A stretch of 64,000 nt of DNA, from assembly GCA_947457465.1 (NCBI GenBank), contig CANGWB010000009.1, positions 1-64,000 of the forward strand. The letters run 5' to 3'. A program made the translations under genes and the position numbers. Below, piece after piece: positions 17,209-25,257 of this stretch; positions within the stretch are counted from its first letter, which is position 1, and each line of letters begins with the position of its first letter. The notes beneath the pieces are model-generated. The model did no database searches. It saw only the letters and a list, made by a program, of their open reading frames with translations, and was not told the DNA's origin. The DNA comes from Chitinophagaceae bacterium. GTDB taxonomy: Bacteria; Bacteroidota; Bacteroidia; Chitinophagales; Chitinophagaceae.

Positions 17209-18531
17209 ATGTTCAATACTTTACAGGAACGACTGGAGTCCGCCTTTAAGAACCTCCGCGGACAAGGCCGGATCACGGAACTGAACGTGGCCGCCACGAT
17301 CAAGGACATTCGCCGGGCCCTGGTGGATGCCGATGTCAATTTCAAGATCGCCAAGGAATTTACCGATACGGTCAAGGACAAAGCGCTCGGACAGAAGGTA
17401 CTCAATGCGATCTCCCCCGGGCAGTTGATGATCAAGATCGTGCAAGATGAGCTGACGGCACTGATGGGCGGTCAGGCTGCTGATTTAAATGCGAAAGGAA
17501 ATCCAGCCGTTATTCTGATCGCCGGATTACAAGGTAGCGGTAAGACGACCTTTTCCGGTAAGCTGGCCAACTACCTCAAAACACAAAAAGGCCTTCAACC
17601 CCTGCTGGTGGCCGCGGATGTATACCGTCCGGCTGCCATGGAGCAGTTGCGCGTACTGGGAGGGCAGATCGATGTGCCTGTACACATCGAATCAGAAAGT
17701 ACTGACCCCGTAGGCATCGCCCAGCGGGCCGTTGCCCAAGCCCGTTCACTGAACCGGAATGTGGTGATCATCGATACCGCCGGTCGCCTGGCCGTTGATG
17801 AGGTACTCATGAAGGAAGTGGCTGATATCCGAAATGCCGTTACCCCCCAGGAGATCCTGTTTGTGGTGGACAGCATGACGGGACAAGACGCCGTGAATAC
17901 CGCCAAGGCATTTAATGACCGGCTCGACTTCACTGGCGTGGTGCTGACCAAGCTGGACGGAGACACCCGTGGAGGTGCTGCACTTTCTGTTCAATATACC
18001 GTTCAAAAACCCATCAAATTCGTCAGCCGCGGCGAGAAAATGGATACGCTGGATGTGTTCTATCCCGACCGGATGGCACAGCGAATCCTGGGTATGGGCG
18101 ACATCACCTCCTTGGTGGAAAAGGCCCAATCGCAGTTCGATGAAGCCGAAGCCAAGAAACTGGAATCCAAGATCCGCAAGAACCAGTTCGATTTCGCGGA
18201 TTTCAAGATGCAGATCGAGCAGATCAAAAAGATGGGGAACATGAAAGACCTGCTGGGTATGATTCCCGGTGTTGGCAGTAAGATAAAAGACCTGGAGATT
18301 AGCGATGATGCCTTTAAGGGGATTGAAGCCCTGATCAATTCCATGACACCTGAGGAGCGGGCCAATCCTGACCTATTGGACGGAAACCGGAAAAAACGCA
18401 TTGCCAAGGGCGCCGGAAAGGATATTCAAGAGCTGACCCAATTCCTGAAACAGTTCGAGCAGATGCGGGGCATGATGAAGAATATGAACAAAATGGGCAA
18501 ATTCGGCCCTTCCCTGCCTGGCATGAGGTGA
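17209..18531 (+). CDS. ffh: Signal recognition particle GTPase
   Basis: Encodes 440 residues from the ATG at 17209 (MFNTLQERLESAFKNLRG). Ffh binds SRP RNA and signal sequences and delivers ribosomes to the membrane. Domains in order: N helical bundle (1-90), G domain with P-loop GLQGSGKTT (about residue 107), DTAGRLAVDE and TKLDGDTRGG, then the methionine-rich M domain with GMIPGVGSKIK, the RNA-binding MTPEERANPDLLDGNRKKRIAKG and a Met-rich tail (MRGMMKNMNKMGKFG). Length is normal. It begins the ffh-rpsP-rimM stretch. Confidence 0.97.
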   Translation: MFNTLQERLESAFKNLRGQGRITELNVAATIKDIRRALVDADVNFKIAKEFTDTVKDKALGQKVLNAISPGQLMIKIVQDELTALMGGQAADLNAKGNPAVILIAGLQGSGKTTFSGKLANYLKTQKGLQPLLVAADVYRPAAMEQLRVLGGQIDVPVHIESESTDPVGIAQRAVAQARSLNRNVVIIDTAGRLAVDEVLMKEVADIRNAVTPQEILFVVDSMTGQDAVNTAKAFNDRLDFTGVVLTKLDGDTRGGAALSVQYTVQKPIKFVSRGEKMDTLDVFYPDRMAQRILGMGDITSLVEKAQSQFDEAEAKKLESKIRKNQFDFADFKMQIEQIKKMGNMKDLLGMIPGVGSKIKDLEISDDAFKGIEALINSMTPEERANPDLLDGNRKKRIAKGAGKDIQELTQFLKQFEQMRGMMKNMNKMGKFGPSLPGMR

Positions 18532-18560
18532 TAAATTTCTTTTTTACTCCCAACCCTCCG

Positions 18561-18568
18561 TATATTTG
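18561..18568 (+). promoter_or_regulatory. -7 element (TATATTTG) for rpsP
   Basis: Exact TAnnTTTG match, 54 nt before the rpsP ATG at 18623. The transcript would have a leader of about 50 nt that holds the inverted repeat at 18573-18586. Confidence 0.6.
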
Positions 18569-18572
18569 CCGC

Positions 18573-18586
18573 CCGGTTTCAACCGG
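18573..18586 (+). repeat. Inverted repeat in the rpsP leader
   Basis: CCGGTT and AACCGG are perfect complements separated by two bases (TC). It lies 5 nt after the -7 element, around the expected transcription start. It could be an operator or a small RNA hairpin; no partner is visible. Confidence 0.4.
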
Positions 18587-18622
18587 TGAACCCTATTTTA
18601 TAACGCTGTTAAATGTCTATTT

Positions 18623-19102
18623 ATGTCAGCAAAAATCCGATTGCAAAGACACGGGTCTAAAAAAAGACCTTTTTACTTCATCGTCGTAGCCGATTCTCGC
18701 GCTCCCCGCGATGGTAAATTCATTCAAAAACTTGGTACCTACAACCCTTTGACCATTCCGGCAACCATTAATTTGGATCGCCAGAAGGCACTCGAGTGGT
18801 TGAATAAAGGTGCCGCCCCCACCGACACCGTTCGTCGCATCCTTAGCTTCAAAGGTGTATTATACCTGAAGCACTTGTTGCGTGGTGTATCGCTGGGATT
18901 GTTCGATGATGCAACCGCCATGCAGAAATTCACGGCTTGGACCGTTGAACATGACGCACAGGTTAAGAAGCGTCAGGAAGAGTCTGTTCGCAAGAAAAAA
19001 GCGGCCCGTGCAGCAGCCCGTATCCCGGTTGTGCGCAAAGTGGAAGAAACTCCGGCCGCTCCTGAAGCAGAAGCTCCGGCTGCCGAAGCTCCAGCAGAAT
19101 AA
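18623..19102 (+). CDS. rpsP: 30S ribosomal protein S16 with C-terminal extension
   Basis: Encodes 159 residues. The first 80 or so are a standard bS16 ([19 protein letters not shown], then [20 protein letters not shown] and DTVRRILS). A second part follows, starting with an extra helical region ([20 protein letters not shown]) and ending in an Ala/Glu/Pro repeat ([14 protein letters not shown]). The extension roughly doubles the protein compared with E. coli S16; long forms are common in Bacteroidota. A strong terminator follows, so rimM may be expressed separately or by readthrough. Confidence 0.96.
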   Translation: MSAKIRLQRHGSKKRPFYFIVVADSRAPRDGKFIQKLGTYNPLTIPATINLDRQKALEWLNKGAAPTDTVRRILSFKGVLYLKHLLRGVSLGLFDDATAMQKFTAWTVEHDAQVKKRQEESVRKKKAARAAARIPVVRKVEETPAAPEAEAPAAEAPAE

Positions 19103-19123
19103 TCATTCCGCAAATCAGTTGAA

Positions 19124-19157
19124 GATCCCGACACAAACTGTCGGGATCTTTTGTTTT
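19124..19157 (+). terminator. Intrinsic terminator between rpsP and rimM
   Basis: GATCCCGACA (19124-19133) and TGTCGGGATC (19139-19148) form a perfect 10-bp stem with loop CAAAC, followed by a T-rich tail. Confidence 0.92.
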
Positions 19158-19188
19158 ACGACACGAATAATTCGGAAATTGTGCACCC

Positions 19189-19707
19189 ATGTCGACCTAT
19201 ATCCCCATCGGTAAATTGATCGCCGCGCACGGCCTGCAGGGTGATCTCATTTTGCAACACTCCCTCGGAAAGCGCAGCAACCTGACGGGCATACAGGCAC
19301 TTTTTATCGAAGAAAAAAAAGGACAGACACTTCCGTGGTTCGTCGAAAAAGCACAAGCCCGCACTGAGGAAGAGACACTGATAAAACTCGAGGGGATCGA
19401 TACAAAGGAAAAGGCACAGAAACTCGCACGCAAAGCTGTTTGGCTGACAGAAGCCGACTTCGAAAAACAGGTCTCTAAAAAAGCTCCCATCAAATTGCTT
19501 GGCTATCATATCCATGAAGCCGGAAAAGATCTGGGGGAAATACGGGAACTGATCGAGCAACCGCATCAAATTCTCTGCCGGCTCGAGATCGACTCAAAAG
19601 ACGTTTTCATTCCCTTGCACGAAGATTCATTGGAACGGATCGATCATAAAAAGCGCATCGTGCATGTGGAACTACCCGAAGGGTTATTGGATATTTACCT
19701 GAGCTGA
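19189..19707 (+). CDS. rimM: Ribosome maturation factor RimM
   Basis: Encodes 172 residues. RimM binds S19 and helps mature the 30S head. The N-terminal barrel begins YIPIGKLIAAHGLQGDLIL; the C-terminal PRC-barrel holds KLLGYHIHEAGKDLGEIREL and the end reads RIVHVELPEGLLDIYLS, close to the family pattern PEGLLD. Length is normal. The junction with the next gene is TGATCATG: dinB starts two bases after the stop. trmD, the usual partner, is 4.8 kb downstream. Confidence 0.95.
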   Translation: MSTYIPIGKLIAAHGLQGDLILQHSLGKRSNLTGIQALFIEEKKGQTLPWFVEKAQARTEEETLIKLEGIDTKEKAQKLARKAVWLTEADFEKQVSKKAPIKLLGYHIHEAGKDLGEIRELIEQPHQILCRLEIDSKDVFIPLHEDSLERIDHKKRIVHVELPEGLLDIYLS

Positions 19708-19709
19708 TC

Positions 19710-20879
19710 ATGTCCGATCCGCTGCCCCATATCGCCCACTTCGATCTGGATTCATTTTTCGTTTCGGTTGAGATCCGAAACAATCCTTCCCTGAAAGGAA
19801 AACCGGTATTGGTCGGCGGGTACGACCGAGGGGTGGTTGCCGCCTGCAGCTATGAGGCCAGGGCTTTTGGCATCCATTCCGCCATGCCAATGAAAAGAGC
19901 ACTACATCTCTGCCCGCACGCGATCGTCACCAATAGTAGTCGGGATCAATACAGCAAATATTCAGGCTGGGTCACGGAGCTGATCGCTGCACGCGTACCA
20001 GCTTTTGAAAAAGCCAGCATCGATGAATTCTATGTCGACCTCACCGGAATGGACAGGTATTTCGGAGTCAGTCAATTTGCCCGGGAGCTTCGGGAGACCG
20101 TGATCCGGGAAACCGGATTACCCATGTCGGGCGGACTCTCCACCGCACGGTTCATCAGTAAAATGGCCACCAACGAAGCCAAACCCAATGGCTTTTTGGA
20201 GATCGAACCCGGAAAAGAAAAAGAATTTCTCTGGCCCTTGGGGGTTGAAAAAATCAACGGTGTCGGTAAGCAAACAGAACTGCAATTGAAAAACTGGGGC
20301 ATTCGTACGATTGCCGAGTTAGCCGCCTCCCCTGTTGAATTATTGCAAAAACTACTCGGCCAACACGGAGAAGCGCTATGGAAAAAAGCGCAAGGTGTCG
20401 GATCCGCGACGGTGCATACGGACTGGGAACAAAAAAGTATCAGTCACGAGAATACGTTCTCTGAGGACCATACTGAACTGGAATTCTTACACCAACAACT
20501 GGTACGCTTAACGGAAAAAACAGCTTACGCACTGCGCCAGGAAGAAAAACTGACGGGCTGTATTACGGTGAAGATCCGCTATGCCAATTTTGAAACGGTC
20601 TCGAAACAAGAGACGATCGCCTACACGGCACTGGATGACACCTTATTGGCGCAAGTAAAAAAACTGTTCAACGAATTACGGGATCCGGCCCGGCCGATCC
20701 GATTGTTGGGTGTTCGCTTTTCACATCTCATTCCTTTTACCCTGCAGATGAGTTTATTCGAAGACCAGCCCCAGAAACTAAAACTCTATCAGGCAATGGA
20801 TGGACTGAAAGATCGGTATGGAAGTCGCTCTTTGACCAAAGCCACTAACCTGAAAGGTCCAGGCAAGCCTCGAGACTGA
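19710..20879 (+). CDS. dinB: DNA polymerase IV (Y family)
   Basis: Encodes 389 residues. This error-prone polymerase bypasses damaged template bases. The first metal-binding motif is AHFDLDSFFVSVE (about residue 10) and the catalytic acidic pair is in KASIDEFYVDLTG; the helix-hairpin-helix region is INGVGKQTELQLKNWGI. The C-terminus has a likely sliding-clamp motif QMSLF at residues 346-350. It starts two bases after the rimM stop, so translation is probably coupled. No LexA-like operator was seen upstream. Confidence 0.95.
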   Translation: MSDPLPHIAHFDLDSFFVSVEIRNNPSLKGKPVLVGGYDRGVVAACSYEARAFGIHSAMPMKRALHLCPHAIVTNSSRDQYSKYSGWVTELIAARVPAFEKASIDEFYVDLTGMDRYFGVSQFARELRETVIRETGLPMSGGLSTARFISKMATNEAKPNGFLEIEPGKEKEFLWPLGVEKINGVGKQTELQLKNWGIRTIAELAASPVELLQKLLGQHGEALWKKAQGVGSATVHTDWEQKSISHENTFSEDHTELEFLHQQLVRLTEKTAYALRQEEKLTGCITVKIRYANFETVSKQETIAYTALDDTLLAQVKKLFNELRDPARPIRLLGVRFSHLIPFTLQMSLFEDQPQKLKLYQAMDGLKDRYGSRSLTKATNLKGPGKPRD

Positions 20880-20909
20880 ACACAACCAAACGCCAGGCCA
20901 GCTTATTCT

Positions 20910-20917
20910 TATCTTTA
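20910..20917 (+). promoter_or_regulatory. Candidate -7 element (TATCTTTA) for the dipeptidase gene
   Basis: One base from TAnnTTTG, ending 19 nt before the ATG at 20937. Confidence 0.45.
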
Positions 20918-20936
20918 CAACCCTAATTCATACACC

Positions 20937-22304
20937 ATGTCGAACGCCTGGAAATCCTACCAAGAACAACATCAAGACAGATTTTTGAATGAGATGATGG
21001 ACTTGCTTCGCATCCCCTCCATCAGTGCCAAGTCGGAACATAAAGACGATATGATCCGTTGCGCAGAAGCCGTTCAAAAAAGTTTACTCGAGGCAGGATG
21101 TACCCGCGCGGATGTATTACCCACCGCCGGCTACCCAGTAGTGTATGGAGAACGCATCATCGATGCCAACAAACCCACCGTACTGGTCTATGGCCACTAC
21201 GACGTGCAACCCCCTGAGCCGTTGGAACTTTGGCATAGCGGCCCCTTCGAACCTGTGATCAAAGACGGAAAAGTATTCGCACGCGGATCGGCCGATGATA
21301 AAGGACAATTCTATATGCACGTGAAGGCCCTGGAAGTGATGGATAAAACAGGCACACTCTGCACCAACATAAAATTCTTGATCGAAGGAGAGGAAGAAGT
21401 AGGCTCACCAAATTTGGCTGCATTTGTTTCGGCCAATAAAGAGTTACTCAAAGCAGATGTTATTCTAATCAGCGACAGTGCGATGCTCAGCTTAGACAAT
21501 CCATCCCTTGATACGGGAGTACGCGGATTGAGCTATATCGAAGTAGAAGTGACCGGTGCCAACCGTGATCTGCACAGTGGCACCTATGGCGGCGCGGTGG
21601 CAAATCCCATCACGTTGCTCGCACAAATGATCGCCAGTTGTCACGATGCCGATAATCACATCACCATCCCCGGCTTCTATGACGATGTAGTAGAAGCGAC
21701 TGAAGAAGAGCGAGCGCTGATCAACCGCGCACCTTTCAATGAAGCCGAATACAAAGCCGAATTGGGAATCAATGCGCTTTGGGGTGAGAAAGGATATTCG
21801 ACCTATGAGCGTACCGGCATCCGTCCTACGATCGAAGTAAATGGTATTTGGGGCGGGTATACGGGAGAAGGCGCGAAGACCGTTCTGCCTTCCAAAGCAT
21901 TTGCAAAAATTTCCGCCCGACTGGTGCCGAACCAATCCTCTGAAAAGATCACGGAAAAACTATTGCAGTATTTTCAGAGTAAGGCGCCTGCCGGAGTAAC
22001 GGTCAAAGCTTCTTTGCATCATGGAGGAGAGCCCTACATGACACCGATCGATTCAAGAGGATATAAGGCGGCGTCCAAGGCCATCGAAACCACGTTCGGG
22101 AAAACACCGATACCAGTACGAGGCGGCGGAAGTATCCCGATCTGCTCGATCCTGGAAAAAGAATTAGGCATCAAGATCGTATTCATGGGATTCGGGTTGG
22201 ACAACGACAACCTGCATTCACCGAACGAGAAGTACAATATCGAGAATTACAACAAGGGCATTGAAACCATTCCTTACTTCCACAAATATTTTGCTGAAAA
22301 CTGA
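20937..22304 (+). CDS. M20-family metallodipeptidase
   Basis: Encodes 455 residues, cytoplasmic (no signal peptide). The dinuclear zinc site is visible: His in LVYGHYDVQPPEP, Asp in RGSADDKGQFY, the catalytic Glu pair in EGEEEVGSPNL, and a late His in GLDNDNLHSPNEKY. The inserted dimerisation domain starts near ANRDLHSGTYGGAV. The pattern fits the carnosinase-like/PepV-like branch that splits dipeptides. It is followed by hslR with the same TGATCATG junction seen at rimM-dinB. Confidence 0.9.
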   Translation: MSNAWKSYQEQHQDRFLNEMMDLLRIPSISAKSEHKDDMIRCAEAVQKSLLEAGCTRADVLPTAGYPVVYGERIIDANKPTVLVYGHYDVQPPEPLELWHSGPFEPVIKDGKVFARGSADDKGQFYMHVKALEVMDKTGTLCTNIKFLIEGEEEVGSPNLAAFVSANKELLKADVILISDSAMLSLDNPSLDTGVRGLSYIEVEVTGANRDLHSGTYGGAVANPITLLAQMIASCHDADNHITIPGFYDDVVEATEEERALINRAPFNEAEYKAELGINALWGEKGYSTYERTGIRPTIEVNGIWGGYTGEGAKTVLPSKAFAKISARLVPNQSSEKITEKLLQYFQSKAPAGVTVKASLHHGGEPYMTPIDSRGYKAASKAIETTFGKTPIPVRGGGSIPICSILEKELGIKIVFMGFGLDNDNLHSPNEKYNIENYNKGIETIPYFHKYFAEN

Positions 22305-22306
22305 TC

Positions 22307-22711
22307 ATGGAAGCGGCTCCCCGTCTTCGCTTGGACAAATATCTGTGGGCCATCCGGCTTTTCAAGACAAGAGCCCTGGCTACATTCGCCTGCAACCAGG
22401 GAAAGGTTAAGTACGAGGGAGAGAATACAAAGCCCGGAAAAAATGTACACCTCGGGGATGAATACGAGGTTCGGACGGAACAAAAAAAATGGCGGATCAA
22501 AGTGACCGGTCTGTTACAAAATCGTGTCAAATACGAACTCGCCATTCAACACTACCGAGATATCACGCCACCCGAGGAAATCGAACGACTGCAATACCAG
22601 GCAGCCAGTTTTTTCAGTGGAAAAAGACCGAGCAAGATCGGTCGACCGACAAAAAAAGAACGGCGTGATCTTGATTCCTTTGTTGAGGGGGATGAGACGA
22701 GTGATGAGTAG
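22307..22711 (+). CDS. hslR: S4-domain RNA-binding protein (Hsp15-like)
   Basis: Encodes 134 residues with an S4 domain at the N-terminus (RLRLDKYLWAIRLFKTRALA) and a basic C-terminal part (GKRPSKIGRPTKKERRDLD). Hsp15 recognises 50S subunits that carry a stalled nascent chain. Length and layout match. It starts two bases after the dipeptidase stop and is probably cotranscribed. It converges on the broken kinase gene, 5 bases away. Confidence 0.88.
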   Translation: MEAAPRLRLDKYLWAIRLFKTRALATFACNQGKVKYEGENTKPGKNVHLGDEYEVRTEQKKWRIKVTGLLQNRVKYELAIQHYRDITPPEEIERLQYQAASFFSGKRPSKIGRPTKKERRDLDSFVEGDETSDE

Positions 22712-22716
22712 TCCTA

Positions 22717-24255
22717 CTATGAACTGACATTCATGTTAGGAACATCCAACGTTACAGAGGTGCCCTTTTCATATTCAGTTTCCAGCGTCACGGTTCCCCC
22801 GATTAGATCAGCATAACGCTTGACTAGTGAAAGTCCCAGCCCAGTTCCTTGTATCTCTGTCACATTTGAAGCACGAAAGAAGGTAGAAAAAATATGGGGC
22901 AGGTCAGCCGTAGGAATACCAATGCCAGTATCTTTTACCTGGAAGGTTTTACCCAATGGCGAATCAGCTGAAATCAGATAGATCGCCTGTCCTTCTTTCG
23001 AGAATTTGACGGCATTAGACAATAGATTCAATAGGGCATTCTTTAAGATTCGCTTGTCGGAGGTAATCATGATTTGTCCGTCCACCTGTACAGAAATCGA
23101 TTGACCCGGGCGAAGATGAAGATTCATCTCCTCCACAAGCTCTGCTATGAAATCACCAATATGAAAATCACTAAAAGAAAGGCTTGATCTTCCTTCTTCC
23201 AGTTTTCCAATGGAGAGGAAGTCCTCCAGCAGCCGGTTGAGATGTTCGACGGATTCGCAAATACGAGTCAGGTGTCTATCTCGCATGTTTTGCTGATCCT
23301 CTTTCGTATACTTGGAAATAAGCGTGGCGGAGGACAAGATCGTACTTAACGGTGTACGGAACTAATGAGAAGCCATGGAAACGAACCGGCTTTTGATCTC
23401 TCCTAATTCTCGCTCCCGATCGAACAACCGTTGTAATTCTGTCTGCGATGATTCGATCTGAGCCAATGCGTCTGTTAGTCCCTTTGTTCTTTCTTCTACT
23501 TTGTTTTCCAGCTCTACATTCAAGCGGCGAATAAGCTCATTGACAAGTTTCAGTTCCTCTTCGGCCTTTTTCCGCTGGGTGATATCAACTATGAAGGCGA
23601 TCACGAACGACTCCTCCTTTTGTTTATAATGACTCAAACTCACTTCCACCGGAAACTCGGATCCGTCTTTTCGTGTCGCAAAAAGATCTCGTCCGGTTCC
23701 CATTCTTCGATTAGAGGGCTGCTGGTGAAATTGTTCACGCAACTGATGATGTTGAAACCGGTTTGGGATGAGATGGTCGACACTATGTCCGATCAATTCA
23801 TCAGCCCGATAACCGAAAATGCGTTCGGCAGACGGATTAACCAAAATGATCTGTCCGATTCGGTTTGTTAATAAGATTCCTTCGGTCGCATTTTCAAAAA
23901 GTGAGGTCAGATGTCTTTTTTCATTATCAAATTTTTCTTGAACCGTTTTGATATAAAGAGCCAATCCGATGGTCAATGCGAGTATCAAAAGCAAATAAAG
24001 CTCGCTTAAGATTTGTTGACCGATCGTTTGTGCGGGTTCTTTCCAGAGAATGAGCATGATGGTCATGGCAATCATGGATCCGATACCCGCGAGTAGGGTC
24101 GGCAACCAACCGCGTGCAAAGGCAGAAAGCAGAATGACAATGATCAGCCCGCTCAGCGACGGTCGATAATGACCAAATTGCTGGGCCAACAGCAGGGTGA
24201 GTAGTAGCACCCCCACAGAGGCAATGAGCAAGGTTGATTGTCGAAAAGGTTGCAT
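22717..24255 (-). pseudogene. PAS-domain sensor histidine kinase interrupted by in-frame TAG
   Basis: Read through one stop, this is a 512-codon kinase. The N-terminus has four or so membrane helices (residues 1-110), then a PAS domain (FENATEGILLTNRIGQIILV; VDITQRKKAEEEL), a coiled coil, and the HisKA H-box. Exactly after the phosphoacceptor His of VSMASH, a TAG (23362-23364) stands where the family has Glu (SHEFRTPL). The frame then continues undisturbed: FRTPLSTILSSA, the N-box LLNLLSNAVKFS, DTGIGIP and GTGLGLSLVKR. A single G-to-T change of GAG explains it. As read, the first part (297 residues) has no kinase domain and the second (22717-23337) lacks the His. No response regulator gene is adjacent. 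It could be a real pseudogene or a sequencing error. Confidence 0.85.
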
Positions 24256-24477
24256 GTTTTCAGAATCGTGTACAAATTACATGGTTCCTTTAATCTTTGG
24301 GTTCTAAACTGTAGGAAAATGCCTAACAATCTGAACGGTGGCATTTAATTGATACAGATTAGGTTTCCGTATGATAGTAGATTCAATTTGAATATGTGCT
24401 CCGAGATAGGTTTGTAGCAGAGGTGAAATTTAGATGGCTACCCTTTGGGGGCTATCGTTGGTTTTTGTTTCAAGGCC

Positions 24478-24499
24478 GACCCCCGGTTCCCCGGGGGTC
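24478..24499 (+). repeat. GC-rich hairpin upstream of trmD
   Basis: GACCCCCGG and CCGGGGGTC form a perfect 9-bp stem with loop TTCC. It lies in the 276-base gap between the kinase gene and trmD, 20 bases upstream of the trmD -7 element. There is no T run on either side, so it is not a typical terminator. Confidence 0.6.
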
Positions 24500-24519
24500 T
24501 CCCATTTTCACCCGATCGG

Positions 24520-24527
24520 TATCTTTG
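24520..24527 (+). promoter_or_regulatory. -7 element (TATCTTTG) directly before trmD
   Basis: Exact TAnnTTTG match with only 4 nt (CCGC) before the trmD ATG at 24532. Transcription would start at or inside the start codon. Confidence 0.7.
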
Positions 24528-24531
24528 CCGC

Positions 24532-25209
24532 ATGCACATCGATATCCTCACCGTGCTCCCGGAACTACTTGAGAGCCCTTTTGCCCATAGCATGATGAAA
24601 CGCGCACAGGACAAAGGCCTGCTCTCCATTTCGGTACATCAACTGCGACAATGGGCCGTAAATGAATACGGACAGGTGGATGATTATCAATACGGAGGTG
24701 GAGCGGGCATGGTCATGATGTGTGAACCGCTCGTCAAGGCCATCGAAGAACTTTCCCAAAAAAGAACCTATGACCAGATCATTTATCTGACCCCCGACGG
24801 CAAACGATTCGACCAACGTACCGCCAACCAATTATCACTAGGGGGTGATCTACTGATGATCTGCGGCCACTACAAAGGGATCGATCAACGTATTCGCGAT
24901 CATTTCGTAACACTCGAACTCTCCATCGGAGACTTTGTGCTCAGCGGCGGTGAAATGCCTGCTGCCTTGATCGTGGACGCCATCGGACGCTTATTACCGG
25001 GCGTATTGAATGATGAAACATCTGCCCTGACCGATTCGTTTCAGGACAACTTACTGGCTCCGCCAGTTTATACCCGGCCCGAAAATTTTCGAGGTTGGAA
25101 AGTGCCGGACGCGCTGATGAGTGGCAATCACCGACTCATTGAAGACTGGCGGCATGAACAATCCGTGCAACGTACACAAGATCGCCGTCCCGACTTGCTA
25201 GAACCCTGA
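24532..25209 (+). CDS. trmD: tRNA (guanine37-N1)-methyltransferase
   Basis: Encodes 225 residues from the ATG at 24532 (MHIDILTVLPELLESPFAH); an upstream ATG in frame at 24445 would precede the promoter and the hairpin and is rejected. TrmD methylates G37 next to the anticodon and prevents frameshifting. The SPOUT knot and SAM site are seen in YLTPDGKRFDQ, LLMICGHYKGIDQRI and SIGDFVLSGGEMPA; RPENFRGWKVPDALMSGNH is the conserved C-terminal motif. It is not adjacent to rpsP-rimM here. Confidence 0.96.
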   Translation: MHIDILTVLPELLESPFAHSMMKRAQDKGLLSISVHQLRQWAVNEYGQVDDYQYGGGAGMVMMCEPLVKAIEELSQKRTYDQIIYLTPDGKRFDQRTANQLSLGGDLLMICGHYKGIDQRIRDHFVTLELSIGDFVLSGGEMPAALIVDAIGRLLPGVLNDETSALTDSFQDNLLAPPVYTRPENFRGWKVPDALMSGNHRLIEDWRHEQSVQRTQDRRPDLLEP

Positions 25210-25257
25210 TGAAGGGTGAGGGATAATTCTATAACTTCCCTACCCATTCCATTCATC

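Noticed and set aside
24256-24531. Possible tRNA or small RNA in the largest gene-free gap near trmD
   Set aside because: No cloverleaf, no T-loop sequence in the right place and no CCA-adjacent acceptor stem; only the GC hairpin and the trmD promoter were seen.
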